DNA from: Candidatus Blackburnbacteria bacterium RIFCSPLOWO2_01_FULL_40_20
GTDB lineage: Bacteria; Patescibacteriota; Microgenomatia; UBA8517; UBA10165
NCBI GenBank assembly: GCA_001816475.1
Contig: MHCC01000024.1
Coordinates: 1-49,166, forward strand
Direction: 5' to 3'
Length of the DNA: 49,166 nucleotides
Positions 31,640-40,026 of the stretch are shown here, one piece after another (the first letter of the stretch is position 1; each line of letters starts with the position of its first letter). A program made the position numbers and the translations under genes. The notes beneath the pieces were generated by a model. It worked only from the letters and a program-made list of their open reading frames with translations, was not told the DNA's origin and made no database searches.

Positions 31640-32008
31640 TTAGATTGGCAGGCTGTCTTCAACACCGACCCGAGCCCGTTTGGCTTCTTGAAGTAGATCC
31701 TGGCGTGAACCGCTTTTTCGTGTCCACACGTTTTCAACTTGTGCGATCCTTGCCCAAGTTGTTCCCGGGTTGTCGACTAGCAGGTTGAGCACCCACTTCT
31801 CGAATTCGCGCTGGTCGCTGTATTTGGTTTCAACTACAAACTGGTAGTATCCCCTCGTTCTATGGATCTTTTGTACCGTTGGATTTTGTCTTATCCAACG
31901 GTCTAACCTGAGGTGATTGGCATTTTCGGTGCGTACCAACACAAAGGCCTTCACTGCGTCTTTCTCCTTCTTCAGTTCAAGTAACGATTTGGCCCAGCCG
32001 TTCCTCAA
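31640..32008 (-). CDS. Lrp/AsnC-type ligand-binding (RAM) domain protein
   Basis: 122 residues from TTG 32008, behind AAGGA at good spacing and just after an AGGAGGAGG run. The part AFVLVRTENANHLRLDRWIR ... HRTRGYYQFVVETKYSDQRE, then FEKWVLNLL, matches the beta-alpha-beta-beta-alpha-beta ligand-binding/oligomerisation domain of Lrp/AsnC regulators. No DNA-binding helix-turn-helix precedes it. It may be a stand-alone RAM effector sensor. It lies in the operon starting at 32225. Confidence 0.7.
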   Translation of the reverse strand: MRNGWAKSLLELKKEKDAVKAFVLVRTENANHLRLDRWIRQNPTVQKIHRTRGYYQFVVETKYSDQREFEKWVLNLLVDNPGTTWARIAQVENVWTRKSGSRQDLLQEAKRARVGVEDSLPI

Positions 32009-32036
32009 ATTCCGATTCCTTAACCTCCTCCTTAAT

Positions 32037-32225
32037 CTAGTGCCACAATGGCACCCAGGCATCGCTTCCTACAAGTAGACATGCAAAAAAGAAGAGAATT
32101 CCAACAACGGTCATGAGTACGCCCAGGGTCATTGGTGACAAGTGCCAATTCTCTCTAGACCAGATTGGTGTCACAAGGTACTTTTGGTAGACAAATCGCT
32201 TTGACGGCGTGGGGTGGTTGCACAT
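32037..32225 (-). CDS. Small single-helix membrane protein
   Basis: 62 residues from ATG 32225 behind AAAAGGAGG. The N-terminal half is polar and one helix (about 33-53, TLGVLMTVVGILFFFACLLV) follows. It is the first gene of the second small-protein operon, with a CCCATAA promoter 95-130 bases upstream. The function is unknown. Confidence 0.65.
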   Translation of the reverse strand: MCNHPTPSKRFVYQKYLVTPIWSRENWHLSPMTLGVLMTVVGILFFFACLLVGSDAWVPLWH

Positions 32226-32245
32226 GCTTCCTCCTTTTAATTCAC

Positions 32246-32355
32246 TTGTGAATGAGCAATTGAGAACGTTAATCTCGATTAGATTGGGGCAACGTTCTGG
32301 TAGGTTTTACCTACGTGCAATCTTACTCTATGCCTAAAAATTATGCAATTATGGG
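32246..32355 (-). promoter_or_regulatory. Regulon promoter and leader motif, operon 32225-31203
   Basis: CCCATAA (32349-32355) abuts TTGCAT (32343-32348), followed by a 17-base spacer and TAAGAT (32320-32325). The leader motif TTGCTCATTCACAA lies at 32246-32259, and a partial TTGCACGT overlaps the -10 (32313-32320). Confidence 0.75.
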
Positions 32356-32397
32356 TTAAAAATGTATCTGGTGGGTACAACATGTTACAACGGTGGC

Positions 32398-32574
32398 ATG
32401 CGAAAAACATATCTTCGTATCTCAGATGAATTAAACAGTAGAGTAACGAAAATCGCAAAAGACCAAAACAAGAGAAAGGCGGAAGTGTTTAGACAGGCGA
32501 TTGAATATGGACTACAAAAAGCCGAAACGAATAATCCGGCCCTGCGAAACTTAGCCAACAATTTTCAGTTTTGA
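32398..32574 (+). CDS. Ribbon-helix-helix (CopG-type) DNA-binding protein
   Basis: 58 residues from ATG 32398 (MRKTYLRISDELNSRVTKIA). The pattern strand-RISDEL, helix, KRKAEVFRQAIEYGLQK is a classic RHH fold. ATG lies six bases after TACAAC, so the message is probably leaderless; the upstream 12 codons are therefore excluded. It is divergent from the 32225 operon, about 170 bases apart, and its promoter region adjoins the CCCATAA box. It could regulate that operon (inference) or be an orphan antitoxin. Confidence 0.8.
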   Translation: MRKTYLRISDELNSRVTKIAKDQNKRKAEVFRQAIEYGLQKAETNNPALRNLANNFQF

Positions 32575-32650
32575 CAAGTTCTACAAGAAGAAGGGGTTTA
32601 AATTGGCTTCAGAAATTTAACTTTATTTATGATACAATCTTCCAACACTC

Positions 32651-33103
32651 ATGTATAAAAATATTAAAATTACAGATATTTTGCGGGGTGAGCATGGAGT
32701 TTTCCGTGCGCAACTTGCTCATCTTGAAAAATCAGTTTTGGGATCAAACGATCTTCCAAATATAAAATCTCAAATGGCTATGTTTGGGGCTGGGTTAATT
32801 CCACATGCAAACATGGAAGACAAATTACTTTTTACCAAACTTGATCCTGTTTTTGGGAAGATGGGGCCGGTTAGCGTTATGCGAGCAGAGCATAAGGAAA
32901 TTGAAGGTGCTTTTGAAAAATTGCCAAAGACTGACAAATTAAATAAAGCAAAAGATTTTGTTTTGAATACTATTCAAGTCGCCAAGGAACATTTTGGAAA
33001 AGAAGAACAAATGCTTTTTGCAATGGCCGAAGAAGTATTGTCTGAGAAAGTGCTTTTTAGTTTGGGCGAAAGGTGGCTTGAAAAAAGGGGAGTCTTTTTC
33101 TAA
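32651..33103 (+). CDS. Hemerythrin-like HHE cation-binding protein
   Basis: 150 residues, a four-helix bundle with the metal-ligand pattern GEHGVF (His15), PHANMEDKLLF, MRAEHKEIEG and KEHFGKEEQMLF. Di-iron hemerythrins bind O2 or NO, or sense redox state. The promoter is TGATACAAT at about 32628-32636, leaving a short leader. It overlaps the convergent Tat-lipoprotein gene by four bases at the stop. Confidence 0.88.
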   Translation: MYKNIKITDILRGEHGVFRAQLAHLEKSVLGSNDLPNIKSQMAMFGAGLIPHANMEDKLLFTKLDPVFGKMGPVSVMRAEHKEIEGAFEKLPKTDKLNKAKDFVLNTIQVAKEHFGKEEQMLFAMAEEVLSEKVLFSLGERWLEKRGVFF

Positions 33104-34770
33104 ATTTTTACCAAAGTAAGTTGGGGTTTTCGGTTGTCAATTGACTGGACTAAAACATATCCCGGGAGTGGGATTTTTATATCTTGGGCTTGACCGGGAA
33201 TTGATATCTCGCCTTGCATTTTTCCATCAATTCCCAAGATGTTTACTTTTTTAGTATTGGGATTTACAAAAACAATTTTGTCTTCGGTTACAAGTGGACC
33301 TGGACCGGCAAAGGGGTAGTCTGTTTGTTTAATTTGCCATGCCGGTTCTCCATCATTTTTATAAAACGCAAAAATTCCACCACTCTTTTCGCCTTTTGCA
33401 ACGACAACAAAATCGCCCAAAGTTCCTAAGAATTTGTCGATTTGAAAGTCCGGCTTTTTCCAAGATTTTCCGGAAGTTCCATCAATCACCAGGATACCTT
33501 TTGATTCATGATCAGGAAGAACAATAAGATTGTTCGATTCACCATATATATCCCTCTCATTAATGTCACTAGTATTCGTTCTCCAAATATCTTTTCCGGT
33601 CTTTTTATCAATAGCTACAAGTTGGGTAAGGGTTGTTAGGGACGTTGTGGAGGTAGGGGTAAATAACAAGTAAATTCTGTCCGGGCTTTGGCCCCTAAAT
33701 CTTGCAATACTTTTAAAACCTGGAAGTTTTTCGTCTGGGATTCTCCAAATCTCTTTGCCAGATTTTATGTCGATTGCCAAAACAAACCCCTCTCTTCTTG
33801 TGAACATAACCTTCTCGCCTCTGAAATTTTCAATTACTTGTTTTGTTTCGGTTATGGTTGCAAAAAACGCTGTCTCGTCGACGGACGTTGTGTCAACAGT
33901 ATATTCATTTGGAACGTCTCGACTTAGAGTTGTTGATCTGCCTGTTTTTACGTCAATTGTTTTCCAAACCTTTTCAGCTTTTGATTGAACAATAATTATT
34001 CCAAAATTTTTGTTTGTATACCAGATTCTACCTTCGCCACGCCATATTTCGTGCGTTTCTTTTTTATCAATCAGTGCGCTGCGGTAAGAAGTTGACCCTT
34101 GCACCGGGAACAAGAAATTTAATCCAAGATTTGTAACGGTAAATTGGATTTCGGTCTTGACGTCTTGTGGTTTGAAACTTTCATACCGTTGTCTTATGAC
34201 TGATCCATCTTGTGCGCCTCGTTTAAAAAACATCTGTCCTCCTAAAAATTCATATGCTGGATTGTAACAGTAAATGTAGGGGTCGTTTGGGTCAGTAAAA
34301 AATTTGAATCGCGAGATATTGGTTTCCATCCAAGGCCACACCAAATTGCCGGTTTTAAGATTTACAACTTGCATTTGATCTTTTGAGGTGAAGTAATAAA
34401 CATTCCAATTGTCAAAAAAATAATTTGGTCCTTCGCTACTTGGCGCCCAAACTTCTTTTGTCCATAGTTGGCCTTTTGGCTGTTCGGGAGTTGATTCGGG
34501 TTTAGGGGGAGTAAGGGACTTAGGGGACGTTGGGGAGAGTTCGGGGATTGAGACTTTTTGTTTGGAGGTGGGGATTAGGGCTGGGGTGGTTTCAGGAATA
34601 GGGGTTTTAGGGGGTGCAGGGGGAATTGGGGAGGAATCGGGGATGGAAGTCTCTGGAGGTGGGGTTGGGTCTGAATGGGGCAAAGCACAACCTAGTATCA
34701 CTGCCGTTGTTCCTGCTCCAATCATTTCCAAAAAATTTCGTCTTGAGAGTTTTCTTTCAAGATTGGACAT
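33100..34770 (-). CDS. Tat-exported lipoprotein with PQQ-type beta-propeller (copy 2)
   Basis: 556 residues. The N-terminus has a twin-arginine motif SRRNFLEMIGAG and then a lipobox ending ILGC (Cys28), followed by a Pro/Ser/Thr linker to about 100. The body shows PQQ-like blades with AxDxxTGKxxW motifs (VNLKTGNLVWPW, IDIKSGKEIWRIP, IDKKTGKDIWRT, NPNTKKVNILG). I predict a folded, membrane-anchored surface propeller. The gene follows its paralogue at 34774 with a three-base gap, forming a two-gene operon. Confidence 0.85.
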   Translation of the reverse strand: MSNLERKLSRRNFLEMIGAGTTAVILGCALPHSDPTPPPETSIPDSSPIPPAPPKTPIPETTPALIPTSKQKVSIPELSPTSPKSLTPPKPESTPEQPKGQLWTKEVWAPSSEGPNYFFDNWNVYYFTSKDQMQVVNLKTGNLVWPWMETNISRFKFFTDPNDPYIYCYNPAYEFLGGQMFFKRGAQDGSVIRQRYESFKPQDVKTEIQFTVTNLGLNFLFPVQGSTSYRSALIDKKETHEIWRGEGRIWYTNKNFGIIIVQSKAEKVWKTIDVKTGRSTTLSRDVPNEYTVDTTSVDETAFFATITETKQVIENFRGEKVMFTRREGFVLAIDIKSGKEIWRIPDEKLPGFKSIARFRGQSPDRIYLLFTPTSTTSLTTLTQLVAIDKKTGKDIWRTNTSDINERDIYGESNNLIVLPDHESKGILVIDGTSGKSWKKPDFQIDKFLGTLGDFVVVAKGEKSGGIFAFYKNDGEPAWQIKQTDYPFAGPGPLVTEDKIVFVNPNTKKVNILGIDGKMQGEISIPGQAQDIKIPLPGYVLVQSIDNRKPQLTLVKI

Positions 34771-34773
34771 GCT

Positions 34774-36234
34774 TCACCCAACAATAGCTAAATCGTTTTC
34801 TCCTCCAACAATTAAAAAGTTGCCACTTGCAGTTATTTGCTTTGGATCAAACCCAATTTGTAAGTCTGACCTACCTTGACTTCCGTCAATGTTGCGAAAA
34901 ACAAGTCTTTTGTTCCCTTGGAAATTTTTACCTACATAGAAGGCGAATTCTTTTCCAAATGTTACACCTGCGCAATTCACTCCGTTTGGTCGGAAATCCC
35001 CCAAGTCATATTTCCAAAGCCTTTTTGTTCCATCCTTCCCGGCAAGTGCTGTTATTGAATTATCTGTGGCCAAAACAACTTGATTCTCGTTTACCCCAAT
35101 CACTTGTTTGGGTAGGATTTCATCATTCACCCAAAGTTCTTTTCCGGAATTTGGGTCGATTGCTATCAGAGCATCCTGTTTTTGATTTGTAACGAGGATG
35201 ATATCTTTCGAGAAGTAAAAAGGCGGCCATTTTGTCGGTTGTGGGTAAGTCCAAGGTTTACCAATTGAAGTTAGATCTAATACTTCGAGATTGTTTGGAA
35301 TAAGGGCACCATATCTGTAAAGCGCTTTTGCGAGAACAATTTTATCTTCGCCTACCATCCCGGCAACAACGCTTTCGGTTATTCCTTGTTGTTGTCCGAT
35401 TGTTGAGTTTGTTTCAAGGTCAATTATACCCGCAAGGGCGTCCGGGTGGAGATATGTGGTTGCAAGAACGACGTACCTTGATGTTGCAGTTTTTATGCGC
35501 AAAGAATAGCCTGAATTCACTTGCATAGAAGGAAGCGTTTTGTCTTGACCCGTCTCTTGGTCAACAATGTGTATTGTGTATATTGTTGATGCGCCGGGAA
35601 GGTCTTTGCGTGTAGTGAGAAATAACTTACCGTCAAACGACATTGGAATATTGTCAAGCGGACTTTCAAAATCAATTCTTGCATGTTTTTCACCATCTTT
35701 TATATCAAGTCCGTAAAGACGGTCTTCTCCTGTTCTTAAAACCCAAACTGTATTTTTAGTCACCGCAAGAGGAATTCCTCCAAGATCCCACGAGTCGCGC
35801 CAAAGAGGTTTTCCGTCTCCCAGGTTAACTTTTATAAACTTATGGTTTTGGGCTCGTGTCAAAAAAAGTGACTCGTTTTGAACCATGAAAGGTGGGGTGG
35901 GAATGGGAATTCTAAAGCCAGGTGGTGAGCTTTTAAAAATACTTTTTTCTATTTTATCCTGCCAAAGAATTTTAAGTTCAGTTCTTTTTACTTCTTGTTT
36001 CGCGGGACTTGGTGAAAGCTCGGGGGGAGAGGCTTTTTGTTGGGAAGTTGGGATTAGGGTTGGTTCGGAGGTAAGGTTAGTGAGGGGTGTGGGGGGCTTA
36101 GGGGGAAGAGAAGTTGGTGAGGATTCAGGGACGGGAACCTCAGGAGGCGGCGTACAACCAAGTATTGCAATGGTTGCTCCTGCCCCAATCATTTCCAAGA
36201 AACGTCTTCTGGAAACTCTCTCAACACTGGGCAT
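34774..36234 (-). CDS. Tat-exported lipoprotein with PQQ-type beta-propeller (copy 1)
   Basis: 486 residues. The N-terminus MPSVERVSRRRFLEMIGAGA carries the twin-arginine motif and AILGC lipobox. The linker (PTLIPTSQQKASPPELSPSP) is closely similar to the one in the next gene, pointing to duplication. Propeller motifs include VNLGDGKPLWRDSWDLGGIP, LDIKDGEKHARID, IDPNSGKELWV and LAGKDGTKRLWKYD. It is first in the operon. Both are likely outer-envelope scaffold or binding proteins; no catalytic residues are recognised. Confidence 0.85.
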   Translation of the reverse strand: MPSVERVSRRRFLEMIGAGATIAILGCTPPPEVPVPESSPTSLPPKPPTPLTNLTSEPTLIPTSQQKASPPELSPSPAKQEVKRTELKILWQDKIEKSIFKSSPPGFRIPIPTPPFMVQNESLFLTRAQNHKFIKVNLGDGKPLWRDSWDLGGIPLAVTKNTVWVLRTGEDRLYGLDIKDGEKHARIDFESPLDNIPMSFDGKLFLTTRKDLPGASTIYTIHIVDQETGQDKTLPSMQVNSGYSLRIKTATSRYVVLATTYLHPDALAGIIDLETNSTIGQQQGITESVVAGMVGEDKIVLAKALYRYGALIPNNLEVLDLTSIGKPWTYPQPTKWPPFYFSKDIILVTNQKQDALIAIDPNSGKELWVNDEILPKQVIGVNENQVVLATDNSITALAGKDGTKRLWKYDLGDFRPNGVNCAGVTFGKEFAFYVGKNFQGNKRLVFRNIDGSQGRSDLQIGFDPKQITASGNFLIVGGENDLAIVG

Positions 36235-36303
36235 ATGTGTTAGTTGTTTCTGTAAAAATATTGCGACAATTTTATTTGTTTGTCAATAGTATTTTTAAAT
36301 ATG

Positions 36304-37251
36304 CTACTTCTGATTGATGTATTCTTTAAAGTTTTCAGCTTCTTTTTTTGACAAAATTCCATTTTTGACAAGCCGAGCGATTGCTTTATTTTGAACCAAA
36401 GCAACTTTTTGCCGCGTCAATCCAATAATTCTCCCAATTTCCTCTAAAGTAAGGCTGTAAATGCCTCTTAACACAAGCACCCTTTTTTGTTCAATTGTTA
36501 GAACATCAAAGGAAGCATCAAAGACCTCCTCAAGTTGTATTCTGGTCTCTGCCAGTTTTCCTGCACTAGGCCAACCTGAGTCGATAAAGTCTCCAAAACA
36601 ATCGCCATCTGGTTCGTCGACCAGGGCATCAAGTGATACAATGCTTTCGCCAATATCTTGTATTCGTTCAAGTTTCCGAATTTCGATGCCAGTTTTTTCA
36701 GAGACTTCTTCCCAAGACGGTTCGCGTCCCAGTTTTGTTGTCAATTCTTGTTTTGCTCTGGCCGAGGTGATGTAATCCTCGACAATGTGAACAGAAGGCC
36801 TAAGCAACCTAGATTTAAGCACTGCACGAATAATGGACTGCCTTATCCAGGGGAAGGCGCATGTTGAAAATCTATTCCCTTTTCGATAGTCAAATTTGTC
36901 AACTGCAACTAGCAACCCTATATTTCCTTCTTCTATGAGTTCTGAAACGGAGACACCTCTATGTTGGTATTTATTTGCAATAGTGACAACAAGGCGGAGG
37001 TTTGATTCGGCTAGAGCACTCCGTGATTGAAGTCCGGTCTCGATCCTTCTTTTAAGATTGTTCTTTTCTTCCGGACTTGATAAACCATTATTGGCCAGTG
37101 TTGTGCGTGCTGCAACACCTTCGCTTATTGCCCGACCCAACATCTGTTCTTGTTCAAAAGTAAGGAGTTCAAGTTGTCTAATTTCTTTTTGGTACAATTC
37201 GTCCAAGTTAAGCGCGTTTTGTGTTGGGAGTTGCGCTTCACATCTGGGCAT
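36304..37251 (-). CDS. Sigma-70 family factor, divergent
   Basis: 315 residues. Region 1.2 is near LDELYQKEIRQLELLTFEQE. Region 2 has NLRLVVTIANKYQHRGVSVS, ELIEEGNIGLLVAVDKFDYR and FSTCAFPWIRQSIIRAV. Region 3 covers KQELTTKLGREPSWEEVSEK. Region 4 is LTIEQKRVLVLRGIYSLTLE with EEIGRIIGLTRQKVALVQNK. Region 1.1 is absent. The 4.2 recognition helix differs from the RpoD norm (TRERVRQ reads TRQKVAL), suggesting an altered -35 preference. It lies 22 bases after another sigma gene. Confidence 0.88.
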   Translation of the reverse strand: MPRCEAQLPTQNALNLDELYQKEIRQLELLTFEQEQMLGRAISEGVAARTTLANNGLSSPEEKNNLKRRIETGLQSRSALAESNLRLVVTIANKYQHRGVSVSELIEEGNIGLLVAVDKFDYRKGNRFSTCAFPWIRQSIIRAVLKSRLLRPSVHIVEDYITSARAKQELTTKLGREPSWEEVSEKTGIEIRKLERIQDIGESIVSLDALVDEPDGDCFGDFIDSGWPSAGKLAETRIQLEEVFDASFDVLTIEQKRVLVLRGIYSLTLEEIGRIIGLTRQKVALVQNKAIARLVKNGILSKKEAENFKEYINQK

Positions 37252-37272
37252 TGAGCAATTCTAAGGGGGTTG

Positions 37273-38313
37273 TCAGTTGTTGTCAACCGGATGCTTCTTT
37301 TTTTTCTTTCGTCTTGCGACACCTTCACGGGCAAATTGTATTAGGGCGACAGAAGCTCTCCTTTTAGGGTTTTTTAGGGCATCTAGAATTTTTCTTTGCA
37401 CCTGTCTAACGCGCTCCCTAGTTAGCCCGTAGCGTCTAGCAATTTCTTCAAGTGTGAGTTCTTTGCCGTTTTCTTCACCTAATAATCTAGCAATGGCAAT
37501 TTTTATGTCCCTTTCTTTGTTTTGGGTATTTGGCATGGCTTCTGCTAATAGTTCTAAAGCCCTTTCTCGGTTTACACGAGTAAAAGCCAGTTCATCTGTG
37601 CCGTCTGCGTTTGGGGAAGCAAGTGTTTCTGATAGGATTGCTTCTTCGTTTTCGTGGAGTGGTTTTTCCAAGGAAAGGTGCGGCTTAAATAGGTCTCTAA
37701 TGAAAGTTATTTTTTCTCCAGGGAGACCGGCTGATACGGCCAACTCACTTAATTCAGGAGTTCTTCCGAGTTCTTGCGTAAGGTATGCTTCGACTTTGTT
37801 TATTTGGGCATTTTTCTCATGTGCCCACACAGGGATTCTTGGGCCGTCAGGTTGGTTTTGCAGGGCACGCGTTATGTAATGATCAATCCAATGGACAGCA
37901 TATGTACTAAACTTAAAGCCTTTTTTCCAATCGAATTTTCCTATGGCGTGGATAAGTCCGAGGTTGCCTTCCTGGATTAAGTCTAAAAGTGGCACTCTAT
38001 GGTTCATCTGCTTTTTTGCGCGCGAAACAACCAGGCGAAGGTTGCTTTGGACAAGCTTTTCAAAGGCGGTATTACCTGTTTCTATTCTTTCTTCCAAGTC
38101 TGTTCTTTTGGCCAAATCCATAGTATGGGCTAGAGCATCGGAGGCTTTTTTACCACGCTCGATTTTTTGGGCGAGATATACTTCATCTTGCCGCGTTAAA
38201 AGTGGGAATTGAGTGATTTCCGTTAAATATCTCTCGATAGGATTCTGTGGGCCGTCAAAGCAATCGGGAGTTTGAGGTTCGAAGGTGTATGGTGGCGGCA
38301 TTTCCCTGATCAT
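37273..38313 (-). CDS. Sigma-70 family factor, RpoD-like
   Basis: 346 residues. Region 1.2 is NPIERYLTEITQFPLLTRQD. Region 2 has NLRLVVSRAKKQMNHRVPLL, DLIQEGNLGLIHAIGKFDWK and FSTYAVHWIDHYITRALQNQ. Region 4.2 is ELTLEEIARRYGLTRERVRQ, canonical for RpoD. In region 2.3/2.4 the usual WIRQ reads WIDH, an uncommon change in the part that melts and reads the -10. The C-terminus is Lys/Arg-rich (GVARRKKKKKHP). It is probably cotranscribed with the second sigma gene. Confidence 0.9.
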   Translation of the reverse strand: MIREMPPPYTFEPQTPDCFDGPQNPIERYLTEITQFPLLTRQDEVYLAQKIERGKKASDALAHTMDLAKRTDLEERIETGNTAFEKLVQSNLRLVVSRAKKQMNHRVPLLDLIQEGNLGLIHAIGKFDWKKGFKFSTYAVHWIDHYITRALQNQPDGPRIPVWAHEKNAQINKVEAYLTQELGRTPELSELAVSAGLPGEKITFIRDLFKPHLSLEKPLHENEEAILSETLASPNADGTDELAFTRVNRERALELLAEAMPNTQNKERDIKIAIARLLGEENGKELTLEEIARRYGLTRERVRQVQRKILDALKNPKRRASVALIQFAREGVARRKKKKKHPVDNN

Positions 38314-38371
38314 GGGGGTATTTTAAATAGTAAACAGCGAATAGTAAATAGTAAGAAGTAAAAAGTAGTTT

Positions 38372-38422
38372 GCCCGGGGAGGAATGAAAGTCCGCTAAGC
38401 GGAACGATCATCCTCCTCGGGC
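38372..38422 (-). terminator. Terminator-like stem-loop after the 38.5-kb gene
   Basis: On the minus strand, a stem of about 12 bp (forward GCCCGGGGAGGA with TCCTCCTCGGGC, one G-U) contains an inner TCCGC/GCGGA hairpin and is followed by AAACTACTTTTT. Between it and the gene (38423-38536) further hairpins occur (GGTAG/CTACC, GGCCA/TGGCC), so a structured 3' UTR or small RNA is possible. Confidence 0.5.
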
Positions 38423-38536
38423 GAGGTAGAACACTCGAGGGAGGACAGTTCCTCAAATGCCTACCTGTTGCGGCCAGCCAAAAGGTGGCCATACGTGCTT
38501 GCTCACCAAGAGGCTGGGCTCGCAGAATGTGGCGCG

Positions 38537-38911
38537 TTAGGCGGCTACTGTTGCCTTAGCCGGTCCAGGCTGGCTTAGTTTGACGAGCCAGTTCACGACG
38601 CCCGGTACCAAGTAAGCCGTTGCAAATGTCGTAATCGTTGGTTCACCGACGATCGCCTTGACTTGAGCCGAAACAGCGATTGCACCAACGATGACTGCTG
38701 TGGCTGCCAGAGAGATCAGGTATTCCAGATCAACATTGACTGGCGCTGCCAGTTTAACCAGCGGAAGCAACACGTCCCAGAGGAACACCACCACGCCGAA
38801 TGCAATTGCCACAGCAAACAGCGGATGGAGAGTCGTGGACGCAACGATCGGAACCAGGATCAATGATACAACTACGACAAGAACCGCACGAATGATGGTA
38901 AGCGCGTTCAC
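38537..38911 (-). CDS. Four-helix membrane protein
   Basis: 124 residues from GTG 38911, chosen for the perfect GAGGTGA ribosome site; a 143-residue version is possible. Helices lie at about 4-20, 27-45, 60-80 and 90-108 (LTIIRAVLVVVVSLILVPIV, HPLFAVAIAFGVVVFLWDVL). Its GC-rich look and strong ribosome site resemble the small-protein operons. A TTGCACGTTAATA relative of the leader motif lies upstream at about 39133-39145. The function is unknown. Confidence 0.65.
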   Translation of the reverse strand: MNALTIIRAVLVVVVSLILVPIVASTTLHPLFAVAIAFGVVVFLWDVLLPLVKLAAPVNVDLEYLISLAATAVIVGAIAVSAQVKAIVGEPTITTFATAYLVPGVVNWLVKLSQPGPAKATVAA

Positions 38912-39223
38912 TTTTCTCACCTCATAGGTAAGTTTGTTTGTCTCCGCTTCTGTCCTCACTGCCGACAATTTACAAGAACCACTCTTGCAAATGTTGACAG
39001 TTGGCGCGAGCCGTTAAGCGAAGATGGGCCAGAAGAAAGGACGCTTTACTGAGCTTGTCGAACGTGTTCGGAATGACATACTTTCGCCTGAACTTACAAA
39101 GCGTTCTCTTTTTAAGCCCATCTTCTTTGCTCTATTAACGTGCAACGTTGTTTGAACTATTTGTAAATCATTGCGACAGGGAAGTCTGTAATGTACGTTA
39201 CACGCGCTAAGCAGTAATCACGT
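38912..39223 (-). other. Long upstream region with large stem-loop
   Basis: A long stem GAAGATGGGC/GCCCATCTTC (about 39020-39127) encloses GGACGCTTT/AAAGCGTTC and a GAGCTTGTCGAA repeat word. It lies between the divergent membrane-protein and CRP-type genes. If transcribed leftward it would be a structured 5' leader. Confidence 0.4.
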
Positions 39224-39236
39224 GGTATGCTACAAT
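39224..39236 (+). promoter_or_regulatory. -10 region of the CRP/FNR gene, leaderless
   Basis: TGG-TATGCT overlaps TACAAT (39231-39236); the ATG at 39243 follows TACAAT after six bases. No good -35 is seen. Confidence 0.5.
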
Positions 39237-39242
39237 CAGGCT

Positions 39243-39995
39243 ATGGGCAAGGCGAAACTGTTAGAAAGAATTTGGCGACCACGATCCAAACCTTCTTTAA
39301 AAGACAGGCTTGAACACATTTGGGAATCTCCAGACTTTGCCTCATTTTTTGAAAAAACAAAAAGACCGGCGTGCTTAATCAAAAAAGGAACAATAATATT
39401 CGATGAGAGTGATCCTTTGGAGAAGCTCTACTTTATTAAAGAAGGATTTATCAAACTTTACAGGCTTTCTGAGGACGGGCGAGACGGGACATCATATCTT
39501 CTTGGACCGGGGCATATTGTAGGGCTAAGGGCTTTGCTGTCTCCTGATAAGTCTGCCAAACACAACGCAGAAGCTTTAACTGATATAAAGGTTGTTAGTA
39601 TTTCGCGTGAGGAATTTTTTGAGCATGCAGTCCGCGACTCGTCACTTCTTGTTGATCTACTGCATGCATATATTGAAAGACTTGACTATACAGAACAAAG
39701 ACTTGTTGGGTTTATGTTTACCGATTCAACCGCGCGAGTTGCCCATTTTCTTTATGACTGCGCGGAAAGATACCCCACCTCGCCTTCGGCTACGTTAGGG
39801 GCAGGCAGAGAGATTGTGCTTCCACTTAAGTTGTCTCACCAGCGAATTGCAGATTTTGTCGGTTCATTTCGGGAAACTGTAACGCTTTCCTTGAACCGCT
39901 TGGAAGACGCAAAAATTATTCGAATCAACAAGGGCGAAATCGTAATTTGTGACCTTCAAAAACTTCGCGAATATGCAGTAGGGGGGACACCTTAA
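39243..39995 (+). CDS. CRP/FNR family transcription regulator
   Basis: 250 residues from ATG 39243; a GTG at 39222 in frame would overlap the -10 box. A cyclic-nucleotide-binding-like beta-roll (about 45-140: KKGTIIFDESDPLEKLYFIK, EGFIKLYRLSEDGRDGTSYL) is followed by the dimer helix and a winged helix-turn-helix (LSHQRIADFVGSFRETVTLS). The recognition helix carries R-E-T-V as in CRP, and there is no FNR-type Cys cluster at the N-terminus. It is a candidate regulator for the CCCATAA or TTGCAC motifs of this window (inference). The nearby perfect hairpin at 40027-40051 follows the stop. Confidence 0.92.
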   Translation: MGKAKLLERIWRPRSKPSLKDRLEHIWESPDFASFFEKTKRPACLIKKGTIIFDESDPLEKLYFIKEGFIKLYRLSEDGRDGTSYLLGPGHIVGLRALLSPDKSAKHNAEALTDIKVVSISREEFFEHAVRDSSLLVDLLHAYIERLDYTEQRLVGFMFTDSTARVAHFLYDCAERYPTSPSATLGAGREIVLPLKLSHQRIADFVGSFRETVTLSLNRLEDAKIIRINKGEIVICDLQKLREYAVGGTP

Positions 39996-40026
39996 AGGTG
40001 TGGCCTTGAATGTGTATCATAATCAC

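Noticed and set aside
31367-31696. 109-codon plus-strand frame
   Set aside because: It is antisense to the Lrp-like gene end and the small helical gene, and has no start signals.
38372-38536. RNase P-like word GGGGAGGAATGAAAGTCCGC
   Set aside because: It resembles the P4 strand, but the 12-bp pairing with TCCTCCTCGGGC makes a simple terminator stem and no matching 3' P4 strand follows.
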